A stretch of 64,000 nt of DNA. It comes from Pseudomonas sp. SCB32. GTDB taxonomy: Bacteria; Pseudomonadota; Gammaproteobacteria; Pseudomonadales; Pseudomonadaceae. Location of the stretch: contig NZ_CP045118.1 of assembly GCF_009189165.1 (NCBI RefSeq), forward strand, positions 5,146,001-5,210,000, written 5' to 3'. This document shows, piece after piece, positions 10,384-19,828 of the stretch. The position numbers and the translations under genes were made by a program. The notes under the pieces were generated by a model. That model made no database searches. It was not told the origin of the DNA and worked only from the letters and a program-made list of their open reading frames with translations. Numbering within the stretch: position 1 is the first letter of the stretch; the number at the start of each line of letters is the position of its first letter.

Positions 10384-11807
10384 AGCGACAGCTCGTCTGG
10401 CTGCGCACCGACCTGCGTCTGCGCGACAACACCGCCCTGGCGGCAGCGGCGCAGCGCGGGCCGGCCATCGCCCTGTTCCTGCTCAGCCCCGGCCAATGGC
10501 GCGAGCACGACGATGCCGCCTGCAAAGTGGACTTCTGGCTGCGCAACCTGCACGAGCTGCGCGCAAGGCTCGCCGAGCTGAACATCCCACTGCTGGTACG
10601 CACGGCGGAGCGCTGGAGTGACGCGCCCACGGTGCTCGCCGAGCTGTGCCGCCAGCGCGCCATCGAAACCGTGCACGTCAACGAGGAATACGGCCTGCAC
10701 GAAGCCAGCCGGGACGCTGCCGTGAAGCGCGAACTGGCCAGCCAGGGCGTCGACCTGCGCAGCTACCTCGACCAGTTGCTCTTTGCCCCCGGCACCCTGC
10801 TAACCAGGAGCGGCGGCTACTTCCAGGTCTACAGCCAGTTCCGCAAGCTCTGCTACGAGCGCCTCCACCTGGGCGTTCCCTCATTGCAGCCGGCACCACG
10901 CGCACAAGCGCCGCTGGAACTGGCGAGCGATCCGCTAACCGAATGCATCGACGGCTTCGAAACCCCCACCGAGGATTTTCGCAGTCACTGGCCCGCCGGC
11001 GAAGCAGAAGCCCATGAACGCCTGGAAGCCTTCGCCGACGAGCGCCTGGGCGGCTATCACAATCGCCGCGACTTCCCCGCCAGCGACGGCACCAGCCAGC
11101 TCTCGCCCTACCTCGCCGCCGGAGTCCTCTCGCCGCGCCAATGCCTGCACGCGGCGCTGGCCAGCAATCACGGCGAGTTCGAAACCGGCAACAGCGGCGC
11201 GGTCAGCTGGATCAACGAACTACTCTGGCGCGAGTTCTACAAGCACATCCTGGTCGGCTTCCCGCGCGTCAGCCGGCATCGCGCCTTCCGCGAAGACACC
11301 GAGAAGCTGAACTGGCGCCACGACCGCAAGGACCTGGAAGCCTGGCAGCAAGGCCGCACCGGATTTCCGCTGATCGACGCGGCGATGCGCCAACTGCGCG
11401 CCACCGGCTGGATGCACAACCGCCTGCGCATGGTGGTGGCGACGTTCCTCACCAAAAACCTGCTGATCGACTGGCGCGAAGGCGAGCGCTGGTTCATGCG
11501 CCACCTGATCGACGGCGACCTGGCGGCGAACAATGGCGGCTGGCAATGGAGCGCGTCCACCGGCACCGATGCGGTGCCCTACTTCCGCATCTTCAACCCG
11601 GTCTCTCAATCCGAGCGCTTCGATCCGGACGGCCGCTTCATCCGCCGCTGGCTGCCGGAACTGGCCGGGGTGGAAGGCCGGGCGGTGCATGATCCGTCGA
11701 AACTGGGGCTGTTCGGCGTGGCAGGCTATCCACAGCCGATGGTCGATCTCGCCGCCACACGGGCACGAGCGCTGGAAGCCTTCAAGCGCCTTTCCGCCGA
11801 GCGCTGA
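10380..11807 (+). CDS. phr: Deoxyribodipyrimidine photolyase (class I CPD)
   Basis: A 475-residue flavoenzyme that splits cyclobutane pyrimidine dimers using blue light. The N-terminal antenna domain is seen (QLVWLRTDLRLRDNTAL). The C-terminal FAD/DNA-binding domain has WINELLWREFYKHIL, GFPLIDAAMRQLRATGWMHNRLRMVVATFLTKNLLIDWR and the conserved GDLAANNGGWQWSASTGTDAVPYFRIFNP. The length is normal. It is the last gene of the LitR-controlled operon, overlapping the regulator by 4 bp (ATGA), so expression should follow light. It converges on cynR with only 18 bp between stops. Confidence 0.95.
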   Translation: MKRQLVWLRTDLRLRDNTALAAAAQRGPAIALFLLSPGQWREHDDAACKVDFWLRNLHELRARLAELNIPLLVRTAERWSDAPTVLAELCRQRAIETVHVNEEYGLHEASRDAAVKRELASQGVDLRSYLDQLLFAPGTLLTRSGGYFQVYSQFRKLCYERLHLGVPSLQPAPRAQAPLELASDPLTECIDGFETPTEDFRSHWPAGEAEAHERLEAFADERLGGYHNRRDFPASDGTSQLSPYLAAGVLSPRQCLHAALASNHGEFETGNSGAVSWINELLWREFYKHILVGFPRVSRHRAFREDTEKLNWRHDRKDLEAWQQGRTGFPLIDAAMRQLRATGWMHNRLRMVVATFLTKNLLIDWREGERWFMRHLIDGDLAANNGGWQWSASTGTDAVPYFRIFNPVSQSERFDPDGRFIRRWLPELAGVEGRAVHDPSKLGLFGVAGYPQPMVDLAATRARALEAFKRLSAER

Positions 11808-11825
11808 TACCTTGCACCGACGCGC

Positions 11826-12716
11826 TCAGGCTTTCTCCAGCCTGGCCGCCACCTCCACCGCCACCTCGATGAAGGCCCGCGCAGCCGAGGTCTGATAAGC
11901 CCCCTTGCGCTGCATCAGCACCGCCGTGCGTTGCAGTTGCATCGGGTCCAGCTCGATGGCGATCAGGTCCGCGTGGGCCTGGGCGATGGTCGCCGGCAGC
12001 AAGGTCGACAGCGTCGTCCGCCGCACCACTTCGATCACCGCGCCGATGGCATTGGCTTCCATCTGCACGCGCGGGCGGACGCCATGCTGGCGGCAGTAGC
12101 GGTCGATCTGCTCGCGGGTGGCGAATTCGGCGCTGAGCAGGATCAGCGACTCGTCGTTCAGCGCCTCCAGCCCAACACGGCGAGTCCCGGCCAGCGGGTG
12201 CCCGCTGCCCACCACCAGGGCCAGGGTCTCGACCAACAGGTGTCGACTGTCGATGTCCTGGGAATGCACCTCTTCGAAGGCGATGCCGAGGTCGAGCTCG
12301 TCGGCCAGCAGCAGGTCTTCCATGCGCTCCTCGGCGATCTCCCGCACGGTGAGCGTGATGTTCGGGTAGCGGTGGTGGAACGCCTCGACCAATGGCCCGA
12401 TCAGGTAGGTGGTGAAGGTCGGCGTCACCGCGACCCGCAGCGATCCTCGGCTCAGGTCGCCCAGGTCATGGATGGCGCGCTTGCCCTCCTGCAGCTCCTG
12501 CGAGGCACGACGCGCATAGCGCAGGTACACCTCGCCGGCATCGGTCAGTCGCGTGACGCGGCCGGAGCGGTCGAACAACTGCGCGCCGAGACTTTCCTCC
12601 AGCTGCCGCACCTGTTGCGACAGCGCCGGCTGCGAGACATGCAGCGCCGCCGCCGCGCGGGTGAAGCTGTGGTGTTCGGCCACGGCCAGGAAGTACTGGA
12701 TGTGTCGTGCAAGCAT
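11826..12716 (-). CDS. cynR: LysR-type activator of the cyanate operon
   Basis: A 296-residue LysR-family regulator. The N-terminal winged helix ([46 protein letters not shown]) is followed by a periplasmic-binding-protein-like effector domain. It is divergent from cynT-cynS with a 111-bp intergenic region containing a perfect 11-bp inverted repeat. This is the CynR arrangement of E. coli, where cyanate is the inducer. The assignment rests on sequence style plus this context. Confidence 0.88.
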   Translation of the reverse strand: MLARHIQYFLAVAEHHSFTRAAAALHVSQPALSQQVRQLEESLGAQLFDRSGRVTRLTDAGEVYLRYARRASQELQEGKRAIHDLGDLSRGSLRVAVTPTFTTYLIGPLVEAFHHRYPNITLTVREIAEERMEDLLLADELDLGIAFEEVHSQDIDSRHLLVETLALVVGSGHPLAGTRRVGLEALNDESLILLSAEFATREQIDRYCRQHGVRPRVQMEANAIGAVIEVVRRTTLSTLLPATIAQAHADLIAIELDPMQLQRTAVLMQRKGAYQTSAARAFIEVAVEVAARLEKA

Positions 12717-12721
12717 GGCGC

Positions 12722-12780
12722 CTTCACATAAGAATATCTGATGCAGTAAATCATAAATGAGACTTTTACCTTATGTGAAG
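12722..12780. promoter_or_regulatory. Probable CynR binding region in the cynR-cynT divergent promoter
   Basis: A perfect 11-bp inverted repeat, CTTCACATAAG (12722-12732) and CTTATGTGAAG (12770-12780), separated by 37 bp. Inside the gap is a smaller TGAT...ATCA dyad (12739-12753). LysR regulators typically contact two such sites flanking the -35 region. The repeat almost fills the intergenic region. Confidence 0.65.
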
Positions 12781-12827
12781 CGCTGCATAACCTTTGCTCC
12801 ATCGCATCGCAGGCAGAGGGCTCAAGC

Positions 12828-13487
12828 ATGAAGGACATCATCGATGGCTTCCTGAAATTCCAACGGGACGCCTTTCCCAAGCGCGCCGGACTGTTCAGGG
12901 ATCTGGCCACCGGGCAGCCCCCCCGCGCGCTGTTCATCTCGTGCTCCGACAGCCGCCTGGTTCCCGAGCTGGTCACCCAGCGCGAGCCGGGCGACCTGTT
13001 CATCATCCGCAATGCCGGCAACATCGTGCCGTCCTACGGCCCGGAGCCCGGCGGCGTGTCGGCCTCGGTGGAGTACGCGGTGGCGGCCCTGCGGGTTTCC
13101 GACATCGTCATCTGCGCTCACTCGGACTGCGGCGCCATGACCGCCATCGCCACCTGCAAGTGCCTGGACCACATGCCCGCCGTAGCCGGCTGGCTGCGCT
13201 ACGCGGAGTCCGCCCGGGTGGTGAACGAAGCCCGCAGCCATGAAGGCCCGCACGCCAAGGTCGAGGCCATGGTCCGCGAAAACGTCATCGCCCAGCTGGC
13301 CAATATCGAGACGCACGCGTCTGTGCGCCTTGCCCTGGAAGAAGGGCGCGTGGCACTGCACGGATGGGTCTACGACATCGAGAGCGACCGCATCGACGCC
13401 TTCGATGGCAGTACCGGCACGTTCGTTCCCCTCGCGGACAACCTTCTCGTCCGCGCCGTTTCCCATCAGCTCAAGCGAGCCGTGTGA
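12828..13487 (+). CDS. cynT: Beta-class carbonic anhydrase of the cyanate operon
   Basis: 219 residues, the same length as E. coli CynT. It interconverts CO2 and bicarbonate. Zinc ligands are visible: Cys39 with Asp41/Arg43 ([11 protein letters not shown]), and His98 and Cys101 (AHSDCGAM). In the cyn operon it prevents loss of bicarbonate, which cyanase consumes. It lies 31 bp before cynS on the same strand and is divergent from cynR. A second beta-carbonic anhydrase lies at 49336-49980. Confidence 0.93.
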   Translation: MKDIIDGFLKFQRDAFPKRAGLFRDLATGQPPRALFISCSDSRLVPELVTQREPGDLFIIRNAGNIVPSYGPEPGGVSASVEYAVAALRVSDIVICAHSDCGAMTAIATCKCLDHMPAVAGWLRYAESARVVNEARSHEGPHAKVEAMVRENVIAQLANIETHASVRLALEEGRVALHGWVYDIESDRIDAFDGSTGTFVPLADNLLVRAVSHQLKRAV

Positions 13488-13518
13488 GTTGTTTCATCCA
13501 CCCCACGGAGGTATCCCC

Positions 13519-13989
13519 ATGATCCAGTCCCAAGTCAGCCAGAACGCCCGCCTTGCCCTGACCGAGGTCATCCTCCTGGCCAAAGCCAGGAAGGACCTGT
13601 CGTTCGCCGAGATCACCGAGAACACCGGCCTGTCCGAAGCCTTCGTCACCGCCGCCCTGCTCGGCCAGCACGCACTGCCGAAGGAAGCCGCCCAGGTCGT
13701 CGGCGACAAGCTCGGCCTCGACGCCGACGCCGTGGCCCTGCTGCAGACCATCCCGCTGCGCGGCAGCATCGAGGACCGCGTCCCCACCGATCCGACCATC
13801 TACCGCTTCTACGAGATGCTGCAGGTCTATGGCACCACCCTGAAGGTCCTGGTCCACGAGAAATTCGGCGACGGCATCATCAGCGCCATCAACTTCAAGC
13901 TGGACGTGAAGAAGGTCGAAGACCCGGAAGGCGGCCCCCGCGCGGTGATCACCCTGGATGGCAAGTACCTGCCGACCAAGCCGTTCTGA
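13519..13989 (+). CDS. cynS: Cyanate hydratase (cyanase)
   Basis: Converts cyanate and bicarbonate to CO2 and carbamate, which then breaks down to ammonia and CO2. It is 156 residues from the ATG at 13519, preceded by GGAGG. The catalytic residues known from E. coli are at the same positions: Arg96 and Glu99 ([11 protein letters not shown]) and Ser122 ([10 protein letters not shown]). The N-terminal half is the helical HTH-like domain used for decamer assembly. An upstream in-frame extension overlapping cynT is not part of the protein. Confidence 0.97.
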   Translation: MIQSQVSQNARLALTEVILLAKARKDLSFAEITENTGLSEAFVTAALLGQHALPKEAAQVVGDKLGLDADAVALLQTIPLRGSIEDRVPTDPTIYRFYEMLQVYGTTLKVLVHEKFGDGIISAINFKLDVKKVEDPEGGPRAVITLDGKYLPTKPF

Positions 13990-14006
13990 TTTCGCGCTAG
14001 TTCTCT

Positions 14007-14125
14007 GTAGGAGCAACTGTCTTCTGGGCTCCCGCGTTCGCGGGAGTGACGGGGTGAGACTCGCATTTCTCTGCGTCATCCCCGCGAACGCGGGGACCCA
14101 GAAACGATGTAGGAGCAGACTCCGT
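14007..14125. repeat. Compound intergenic repeat with long inverted arms
   Basis: Inverted arms of about 28 bp (14024-14051 and 14074-14101) contain CCCGCGTTCGCGGG and CCCCGCGAACGCGGGG. Short direct GTAGGAGCA copies flank them at 14007 and 14110. The TCATCCCCGCGAACGCGGGG type is a common dispersed repeat in Pseudomonas. There is no coding signal in the cynS-pagL gap. Confidence 0.7.
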
Positions 14126-14215
14126 TCCTGCAAGAACCCCTCACCCAGAGGGTTGGGTGAAGTGACAGCACGGTCTATTCGGAAGAAGGCAATTGCCCAC
14201 ACAAGAAACACGCAC

Positions 14216-14246
14216 AAAAAAACCGGACCCTAGGTCCGGCTTTTTT
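14216..14246. terminator. Bidirectional terminator between cynS and pagL
   Basis: Stem CCGGACC/GGTCCGG flanked by an A-run on the left and a T-run on the right, 13 bp from the pagL stop. It serves convergent transcripts from cynS and pagL. Confidence 0.9.
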
Positions 14247-14259
14247 CGTCAGCGTCCTG

Positions 14260-14781
14260 TTACAGAGGCTGCGAGAAATACAGGTTGTAGGACTCGATAC
14301 CATCGTTGGGCTGGCTGAGGCCGGCGTTGGAGTAGTGAATCACCCGCACGCCGAGAACCTGGCCACTGTTGAACTTCACACCCGTGCCCAGGCGGTCTTC
14401 GAAGTTGAACGAGCTGCCCAGGTCCTGGTTGCCCACTTCCGCACCGGAGAAGGCGGCGACGCCGATGCCGGCCTCAACGAAGGGCTTGGCCGATTCACCG
14501 GCGAATTCGTAGCGGAACACCGGGGAGAACGACAGCGAATGACGGCCGCCGGCAAGCTCACCGGCCGACCAGTAGGTGTAGCCGGCATCCCAGTAGCCGG
14601 TCAGATGTCCTGCGGAGCTTTCCCACCAACTCTTGTCCCAGTCGAAACTCATGCCCAGGCGATACGTCATATCGCCCTGGCCGGTCGCACCCACGGCACC
14701 AGTAAGGTTGGCGGCCTGCACACTCACAACTTGCCCCAGGGACAGCGCGGCCAAAACGGCCAGCGAAAGTAGTTTCTTCAT
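14260..14781 (-). CDS. pagL: Lipid A 3-O-deacylase
   Basis: An outer-membrane beta-barrel enzyme that removes the 3-position acyl chain of lipid A. It is 173 residues with a signal peptide ending VQA-A (about 23 residues) and a C-terminal aromatic/hydrophobic barrel end (YNLYFSQPL). The catalytic triad is His149, Ser151 (VIHYSNAGL) and Glu163 (DGIESY). These become 126/128/140 in the mature protein, the numbers known for the P. aeruginosa enzyme. It is a single gene ending at a strong terminator. Its presence supports the aeruginosa-side placement of the organism. Confidence 0.95.
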   Translation of the reverse strand: MKKLLSLAVLAALSLGQVVSVQAANLTGAVGATGQGDMTYRLGMSFDWDKSWWESSAGHLTGYWDAGYTYWSAGELAGGRHSLSFSPVFRYEFAGESAKPFVEAGIGVAAFSGAEVGNQDLGSSFNFEDRLGTGVKFNSGQVLGVRVIHYSNAGLSQPNDGIESYNLYFSQPL

Positions 14782-14896
14782 TGAAACATCCTTAATGAGA
14801 AAGCCGAATGAAAAATCCCCGCGAATAGCTAAGCATTATAAGAGCACTTATTGAACTTGGCCGACAGCCCCAGGTCGCTGGCAGGTAACTTTTCTG

Positions 14897-15691
14897 TCAT
14901 CCAGAGAATGAACTGACAGCTTCGTCGCTTCCCCACAGCACCGGCATGACCCTCTCCAGGTCCGCTACCGGGCCGCTGCTCCAGAACTCCGTTCGCCGCG
15001 CCGGTCCCGCCCCCAACAGCTCGCGCGCCTGCAGCAGACGCTCCAGCTGTCGCGCCACCGCCGCGCCGGTATCGATCAGCGAAATGTGGTCCGGAATCAG
15101 CTCGCGCAGCAACGGGCGGAGGAACGGGTAGTGGGTGCACCCCAGGATCAGCGTGTCGCAACCCTCGGCGAGCAACGGCTCGACATAGCGCGCCAGCAGT
15201 GCACGCGTCTGCGGACCGCCCAGGTCGCCCGCCTCGATGCGCTCCACCAGCCCCGGACAGGGCTGGGTGATCACCCGCACATCACCGGCGAAGCGATCGA
15301 GCAACGCGGCGAAGCGAGCGCTCTTGAGCGTACCGGTCGTGGCCAGGACGCCGACCACGCCACTGCGGGTCGCTTCGGCCGCGGGTTTTACCGCCGGCTC
15401 CATGGCCACGATCGGCACCTGCGGGTACAGCTCGCGCAGGTCGGCGGCCGCCGCCGCGGTCGCGGTGTTGCAGGCCAGCACCAGCGCCTTGGCGCCACGG
15501 GCCAGGAGGAAGTCCGCGATGGCGCGGCAACGCTCGCGGATATAGTCAGGAGTCTTTTCGCCGTAGGGGACGTGCCCGCAGTCGGCGAGGTAGATCAGCG
15601 ACTCGTTGGGCAGTCGGGCGCGGATTTCATGAAGGACACTGAGCCCGCCGACGCCGGAGTCGAAGACACCGATGGCCGCGGCATCAGCCAT
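14897..15691 (-). CDS. murI: Glutamate racemase
   Basis: Makes D-glutamate for peptidoglycan. It is 264 residues from the ATG at 15691 ([20 protein letters not shown]). The two catalytic cysteines are visible in [12 protein letters not shown] and [16 protein letters not shown] longer in-frame extension overlaps moeB and lacks family similarity. It overlaps the moeB stop by 8 bp, as part of the prmC-moeB-murI operon. Confidence 0.95.
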   Translation of the reverse strand: MADAAAIGVFDSGVGGLSVLHEIRARLPNESLIYLADCGHVPYGEKTPDYIRERCRAIADFLLARGAKALVLACNTATAAAAADLRELYPQVPIVAMEPAVKPAAEATRSGVVGVLATTGTLKSARFAALLDRFAGDVRVITQPCPGLVERIEAGDLGGPQTRALLARYVEPLLAEGCDTLILGCTHYPFLRPLLRELIPDHISLIDTGAAVARQLERLLQARELLGAGPARRTEFWSSGPVADLERVMPVLWGSDEAVSSFSG

Positions 15692-16439
15692 GCGCGACTC
15701 CGCACACGGCGCACTGCGGATCGCGCTTGACGCGCAATTCTCGGAAGCGCGTGCCCAGCGCATCGATCAGCAGCAGGCGGCCCACCAGCGGCTCGCCGAA
15801 CTCGGCCAGCAGCTTGAGTGCTTCCAGCGCTTGCAGGCTGCCGACCAAACCCACCAGCGGGCCGACTACGCCGGCTTCGCTGCAAGTCAGCTCGGCTTCG
15901 CTGCCATGGCCGTAGAGGCAGTGGTAGCAGGGGCTGTCATCGCGGCGCGGGTCGAATACCGAGAGCTGGCCTTCCAGGCGGATCGCCGCGCCGCTCACCA
16001 GCGGTTTCTTCGCGACGACGCAGGCGGCGTTGACCGCCTCGCGGGTGCCGAAGTTGTCGCAGCAGTCCAGCACCAGGTCCACCGCTGCCACCGCCGCGTC
16101 GAGCGAGTCGGCGTCCAGTGCCTGGCGATGGGCAACCAGTTTCACGTTCGGGTTGATCGCCTGCAGGCGAGCCATGGCGGAATCCACCTTGCTCATGCCG
16201 ACGCTGCCGGTGTCATGGATGATCTGCCGCTGCAGGTTGGTCAGGTCGACCGTGTCGAAATCCGCCAGGTGCAGCTCACCGACGCCGGCGGCAGCCAGGT
16301 AGAGCGCCACCGGGGCGCCCAGACCGCCGAGGCCGACGATCAGCACGCGGCTCTCCTTCAGGCGCAGCTGGCCATCGACGTCGATTTGCGGCAGCAGGAT
16401 CTGCCGGCTGTAACGCAGCAGTTCGTTATCGCTCAGCAT
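15684..16439 (-). CDS. moeB: Molybdopterin-synthase adenylyltransferase
   Basis: An E1-like enzyme that adenylates the C-terminus of MoaD in molybdenum cofactor synthesis. The ATP-binding [19 protein letters not shown] lies near residue 40. Zinc cysteines CYHC and CAVC are present, with LTCSEAG between them. I chose the ATG at 16439 ([18 protein letters not shown], with GGGG upstream) over the GTG at 16448. It overlaps prmC by 7 bp and murI by 8 bp, so translation is probably coupled. ThiF-type activity is the alternative, but the prmC-moeB linkage is normal in Pseudomonas. Confidence 0.9.
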   Translation of the reverse strand: MLSDNELLRYSRQILLPQIDVDGQLRLKESRVLIVGLGGLGAPVALYLAAAGVGELHLADFDTVDLTNLQRQIIHDTGSVGMSKVDSAMARLQAINPNVKLVAHRQALDADSLDAAVAAVDLVLDCCDNFGTREAVNAACVVAKKPLVSGAAIRLEGQLSVFDPRRDDSPCYHCLYGHGSEAELTCSEAGVVGPLVGLVGSLQALEALKLLAEFGEPLVGRLLLIDALGTRFRELRVKRDPQCAVCGVAHG

Positions 16440-17263
16440 GTCCAGCACCCCAGGCTGATACGTTCGTGGCCGCCGAGGTCACGACGACTTTCCACGCGGC
16501 TGAAACCACGGGCCAGCAGCAGGTCGCGCACGGCGTCGGCCTGGTCGTAGCCGTGTTCGAGCATCAGCCAGCCGCCGTTCTCCAGGCACTCGGGCGCCTG
16601 CTCGACGATCAGGCGGATATCGTCCAGGCCGTCCGCTCCGGAGACCAGCGCGCTCGATGGCTCGAAGCGCACGTCCCCCTGCGTCAGGTGCGGGTCGGTG
16701 CTCGGAATGTAAGGCGGGTTGCTGACGATCAGCGAGAAGCGCTCGCCCTCCACGGCGGAGAACCAGTGGCTGGCGCGGAAGGCGGCATTGGTCAGGTCCA
16801 GGCGTTCGCGGTTGCGTTCGGCCAGGGCCACGGCCTCGGCCACGCGGTCCACGCCCAACACCTGCCAGCCCGGGCGCTCGCAGGCCAGGGCCAGGGCGAT
16901 GGCGCCGGTGCCGGTGCCCAGGTCGAGCACGCGGGCCGGCGCGGCGGGCAGCAGCGCGAGGGCGGTTTCCACCAGCAGCTCGGTGTCCGGACGCGGGATC
17001 AGCGTGTGCGGGGCGACTTCCAGGTCCAGGCTCCAGAAGCCCTGGCGGCCGAGGATGTAGGCCACCGGCTCGCCGGCCTGGCGGCGGGCGACGAAGCTGT
17101 CGAACAGGTCGTGGGCTTCGCGGCTGACCACACGCTCCGGCCAGGTGCGCAGGAAGCTGCGCGGCTTGCCCAACGCGGCGGCGAGCAACAGTTCGGCGTC
17201 CAGGCGCGCGCTGGGCGAGTCCGGCAGTCGCGCCTCGTGGAGCAGGGTCATGATGGTTGCCAT
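16433..17263 (-). CDS. prmC: Peptide chain release factor N5-glutamine methyltransferase
   Basis: Methylates the glutamine of the GGQ motif in release factors. 276 residues: an N-terminal helical domain, AdoMet motif VLDLGTGTGAIALALA, and the catalytic NPPY (SNPPYIPSTD). It lies directly downstream of prfA, its substrate gene (30 bp), as in most gammaproteobacteria, and overlaps moeB. Confidence 0.95.
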   Translation of the reverse strand: MATIMTLLHEARLPDSPSARLDAELLLAAALGKPRSFLRTWPERVVSREAHDLFDSFVARRQAGEPVAYILGRQGFWSLDLEVAPHTLIPRPDTELLVETALALLPAAPARVLDLGTGTGAIALALACERPGWQVLGVDRVAEAVALAERNRERLDLTNAAFRASHWFSAVEGERFSLIVSNPPYIPSTDPHLTQGDVRFEPSSALVSGADGLDDIRLIVEQAPECLENGGWLMLEHGYDQADAVRDLLLARGFSRVESRRDLGGHERISLGCWTC

Positions 17264-17293
17264 GGTCTGTCGCTCTCTCAGTCGCCCGCTATC

Positions 17294-18376
17294 TCAATCA
17301 CCGAGCGCGGCCAGCTGGTCGGCCTGGAACTCTTGAAGCAGGGGCTCGATCACCTGCTCCACCGCGCCTTCCATCACTTCCCCCAGGGAATAGAGGGTGA
17401 GGTTGATACGGTGGTCAGTCACCCGGCCCTGCGGGAAATTGTAGGTGCGGATGCGTTCGGAGCGGTCGCCCGAACCGACCAGCAGCTTGCGCGTGCTAGC
17501 GATGGCCTGCTGGGCGGCGGCCTGCTGCTGGTCGTTGAGCTTGGCCGCGAGCCAGGCCATGGCCTTGGCGCGGTTCTTGTGCTGCGAGCGCTCTTCCTGG
17601 CACTCGACCACGATGCCCGACGGAATGTGCGTGATGCGCACCGCCGAGTCGGTCTTGTTCACGTGCTGGCCGCCGGCGCCGGAGGAACGGTAGGTGTCCA
17701 CGCGCAGGTCGGCCGGGTTGATCTCGATGGCCGCCTGTTCGTCCGGCTCGGGCAGCACCGCCACGGTGCAGGCCGAGGTGTGGATGCGGCCCTGGGACTC
17801 GGTGGCCGGCACGCGCTGCACGCGGTGGGCGCCGGACTCGAACTTGAGCTTGGCGTAGACGTTATCGCCCTCGACGCGGGCGATCACTTCCTTATAGCCG
17901 CCGTGCTCGCCTTCGTTCTCGGACATGATCTCCACGCGCCAGCCCTGCCTCTCGGCGTAGCGCGAGTACATGCGGAACAGGTCGCCGGAGAAAATCGCGG
18001 CTTCGTCGCCGCCGGTGCCGGCACGGACTTCCAGGAAGACGTTGCGGCCGTCGTTGGGGTCCTTGGGCAGCAGCATGCGCTGCAGGCGATCCTCCAGGCC
18101 GACCAGCGCCGTCTTCGCTTCGGCGACTTCTTCCTCGGCCATCTCGCGCAGGTCCGGGTCGCTGTCCTTGAGCAACGCCTGGGCGCCCTCCAGGTCCGAC
18201 TGCACCTTGCGGAACTCGCGGAAGGCGAGGATGACCGGCTCCACTTCCGCGTATTCACGGGAGTAGGCGCGGAACTTGGTCTGGTCGCTGATCACCTCGG
18301 CGTCGCCCAGGAGAGCGGTGAGCTCTTCGTAGCGGTCGCTGAGGATATCCAGCTTTTTCAGGAGGGACGCTTTCAT
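17294..18376 (-). CDS. prfA: Peptide chain release factor 1
   Basis: Recognises UAA and UAG stop codons. 360 residues, standard length. The codon-reading PxT motif ([14 protein letters not shown]) and the peptidyl-hydrolysis GGQ motif ([17 protein letters not shown]) are both present. It overlaps hemA by 4 bp (ATGA), so it is translationally coupled to it, as in E. coli and P. aeruginosa. Confidence 0.97.
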   Translation of the reverse strand: MKASLLKKLDILSDRYEELTALLGDAEVISDQTKFRAYSREYAEVEPVILAFREFRKVQSDLEGAQALLKDSDPDLREMAEEEVAEAKTALVGLEDRLQRMLLPKDPNDGRNVFLEVRAGTGGDEAAIFSGDLFRMYSRYAERQGWRVEIMSENEGEHGGYKEVIARVEGDNVYAKLKFESGAHRVQRVPATESQGRIHTSACTVAVLPEPDEQAAIEINPADLRVDTYRSSGAGGQHVNKTDSAVRITHIPSGIVVECQEERSQHKNRAKAMAWLAAKLNDQQQAAAQQAIASTRKLLVGSGDRSERIRTYNFPQGRVTDHRINLTLYSLGEVMEGAVEQVIEPLLQEFQADQLAALGD

Positions 18377-19641
18377 CGCTTGTCAGTGCCCTCCTCGAGG
18401 GCGAACAGTTCCTGCGCGACGGCCAGCGCATCGATGCGGCCCTCGGCGGAGAGTTTCTTCATCTGCACGCTGGGCGCATGCAGCAACTTGTTGGTCAGGC
18501 CACGGGCGAGCTGCGCCATGACTTCCATCGGATCGGCGCCGTTGGCCAGCAGGCGCTGGGCCTTCTGGGTTTCCTCGTCGCGCAGGCGCTCGGCCTGCTG
18601 GCGATAGGCGCGCAGCACGTCGACGGCGGCCAGCTCGCGCAGGCGCGCCATGAAATCGACGACGCCGTCGCCGACCAGTTCCTCGGCGGCCTGGGCAGCA
18701 CCCTGGCGGCTCTTGAGGTTCTCGGCGACCACTTCGTGGAGGTCGTCGACGCTATAGAGGTAGACGTCTTCCAGCTCGCCGACTTCCGGCTCGATATCGC
18801 GCGGCACGGCGATATCGACCATGAACATCGGCTTGTGCCGGCGCTGCTTCAGCGCCCGCTCCACTGCGCCCTTGCCGAGGATCGGCAGTTGGCTGGCGGT
18901 GGAACTGATGACGATGTCGCTGTTGACCAGCTCGTCGGGCATGTCAGCCAGCAGGATGGCGCGGGCGCCGAACTGCTCGGCCAGCAGGCTGGCGCGCTCC
19001 AGGGTGCGGTTGGCGACCACGATGCGCTTCACGCCCTGCTCGTGCAGGTGGCGGGCGACCAGGGTGATGGTCTCGCCGGCGCCGATCAGCAGCGCCTGGC
19101 TGCGGCTCAGGTCGCTGAAGATCTGCCGGGCCAGGCTCACCGCGGCGAAGGCCACGGACACCGGGTTCTCGCCGATGGCGGTATCGGTGCGCACGGTCTT
19201 GGCGGTGCTGAAGGTCGCCTGGAACAGGCGGCCAAGCATCGGGCCGATGGTGCCGGCCTCGCGGGCCACCGCATAGGCGGACTTCATCTGGCCGAGGATC
19301 TGCGGCTCGCCCAGCACCATGGAGTCCAGGCCGGCGGCGACGCGCATCATGTGGCGCACCGCATCGTCGTCCTGGTGCACGTAGGCGCAGGCGCGCAGGT
19401 CATCGATGTTCAGATGGTGGTAATCGGCGAGCCAGGCCAGCACGTCACCGGCGTCCGGGTGCTCGATCTCCAGGTAGAGTTCGCTGCGGTTGCAGGTCGA
19501 GAGGATCGCAGCCTCGCGGCTGGACGTCAGACGGCAGAGCAGTTGCAAGGCCTCGACCATCTGCTCGGGAGTGAACGCCACGCGCTCGCGGACGGCCACG
19601 GACGCGGTCTTGTGGTTGATGCCGAGGGCAATGAAGGCCAT
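18373..19641 (-). CDS. hemA: Glutamyl-tRNA reductase
   Basis: The first step of the C5 pathway to 5-aminolevulinate. 422 residues from the ATG at 19641 ([15 protein letters not shown]). The nucleophile Cys50 is in [11 protein letters not shown]. The NADP-binding [17 protein letters not shown] segment and the C-terminal dimerisation helices follow. It is the first gene of hemA-prfA-prmC-moeB-murI and divergent from the TPR lipoprotein gene. With hemH at 5006-6028, the window carries both ends of the haem pathway in separate operons. Confidence 0.96.
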   Translation of the reverse strand: MAFIALGINHKTASVAVRERVAFTPEQMVEALQLLCRLTSSREAAILSTCNRSELYLEIEHPDAGDVLAWLADYHHLNIDDLRACAYVHQDDDAVRHMMRVAAGLDSMVLGEPQILGQMKSAYAVAREAGTIGPMLGRLFQATFSTAKTVRTDTAIGENPVSVAFAAVSLARQIFSDLSRSQALLIGAGETITLVARHLHEQGVKRIVVANRTLERASLLAEQFGARAILLADMPDELVNSDIVISSTASQLPILGKGAVERALKQRRHKPMFMVDIAVPRDIEPEVGELEDVYLYSVDDLHEVVAENLKSRQGAAQAAEELVGDGVVDFMARLRELAAVDVLRAYRQQAERLRDEETQKAQRLLANGADPMEVMAQLARGLTNKLLHAPSVQMKKLSAEGRIDALAVAQELFALEEGTDKR

Positions 19642-19828
19642 GCAGGGTCGCTGAGCTGATCGGAAAGCCCGCAATTGTCCTACTTAGCCTTGTGAAGGAC
19701 AACCACCGCGACGTATCGCACACTGCAAAACGTATACAACGCCGGATGCCGTGCTTGCCCATGGGATTGCCACATTCCTTATGTCATGATGGGCGCTATT
19801 TCGCAGGTTAGGCCATCATCCTTCCTCT

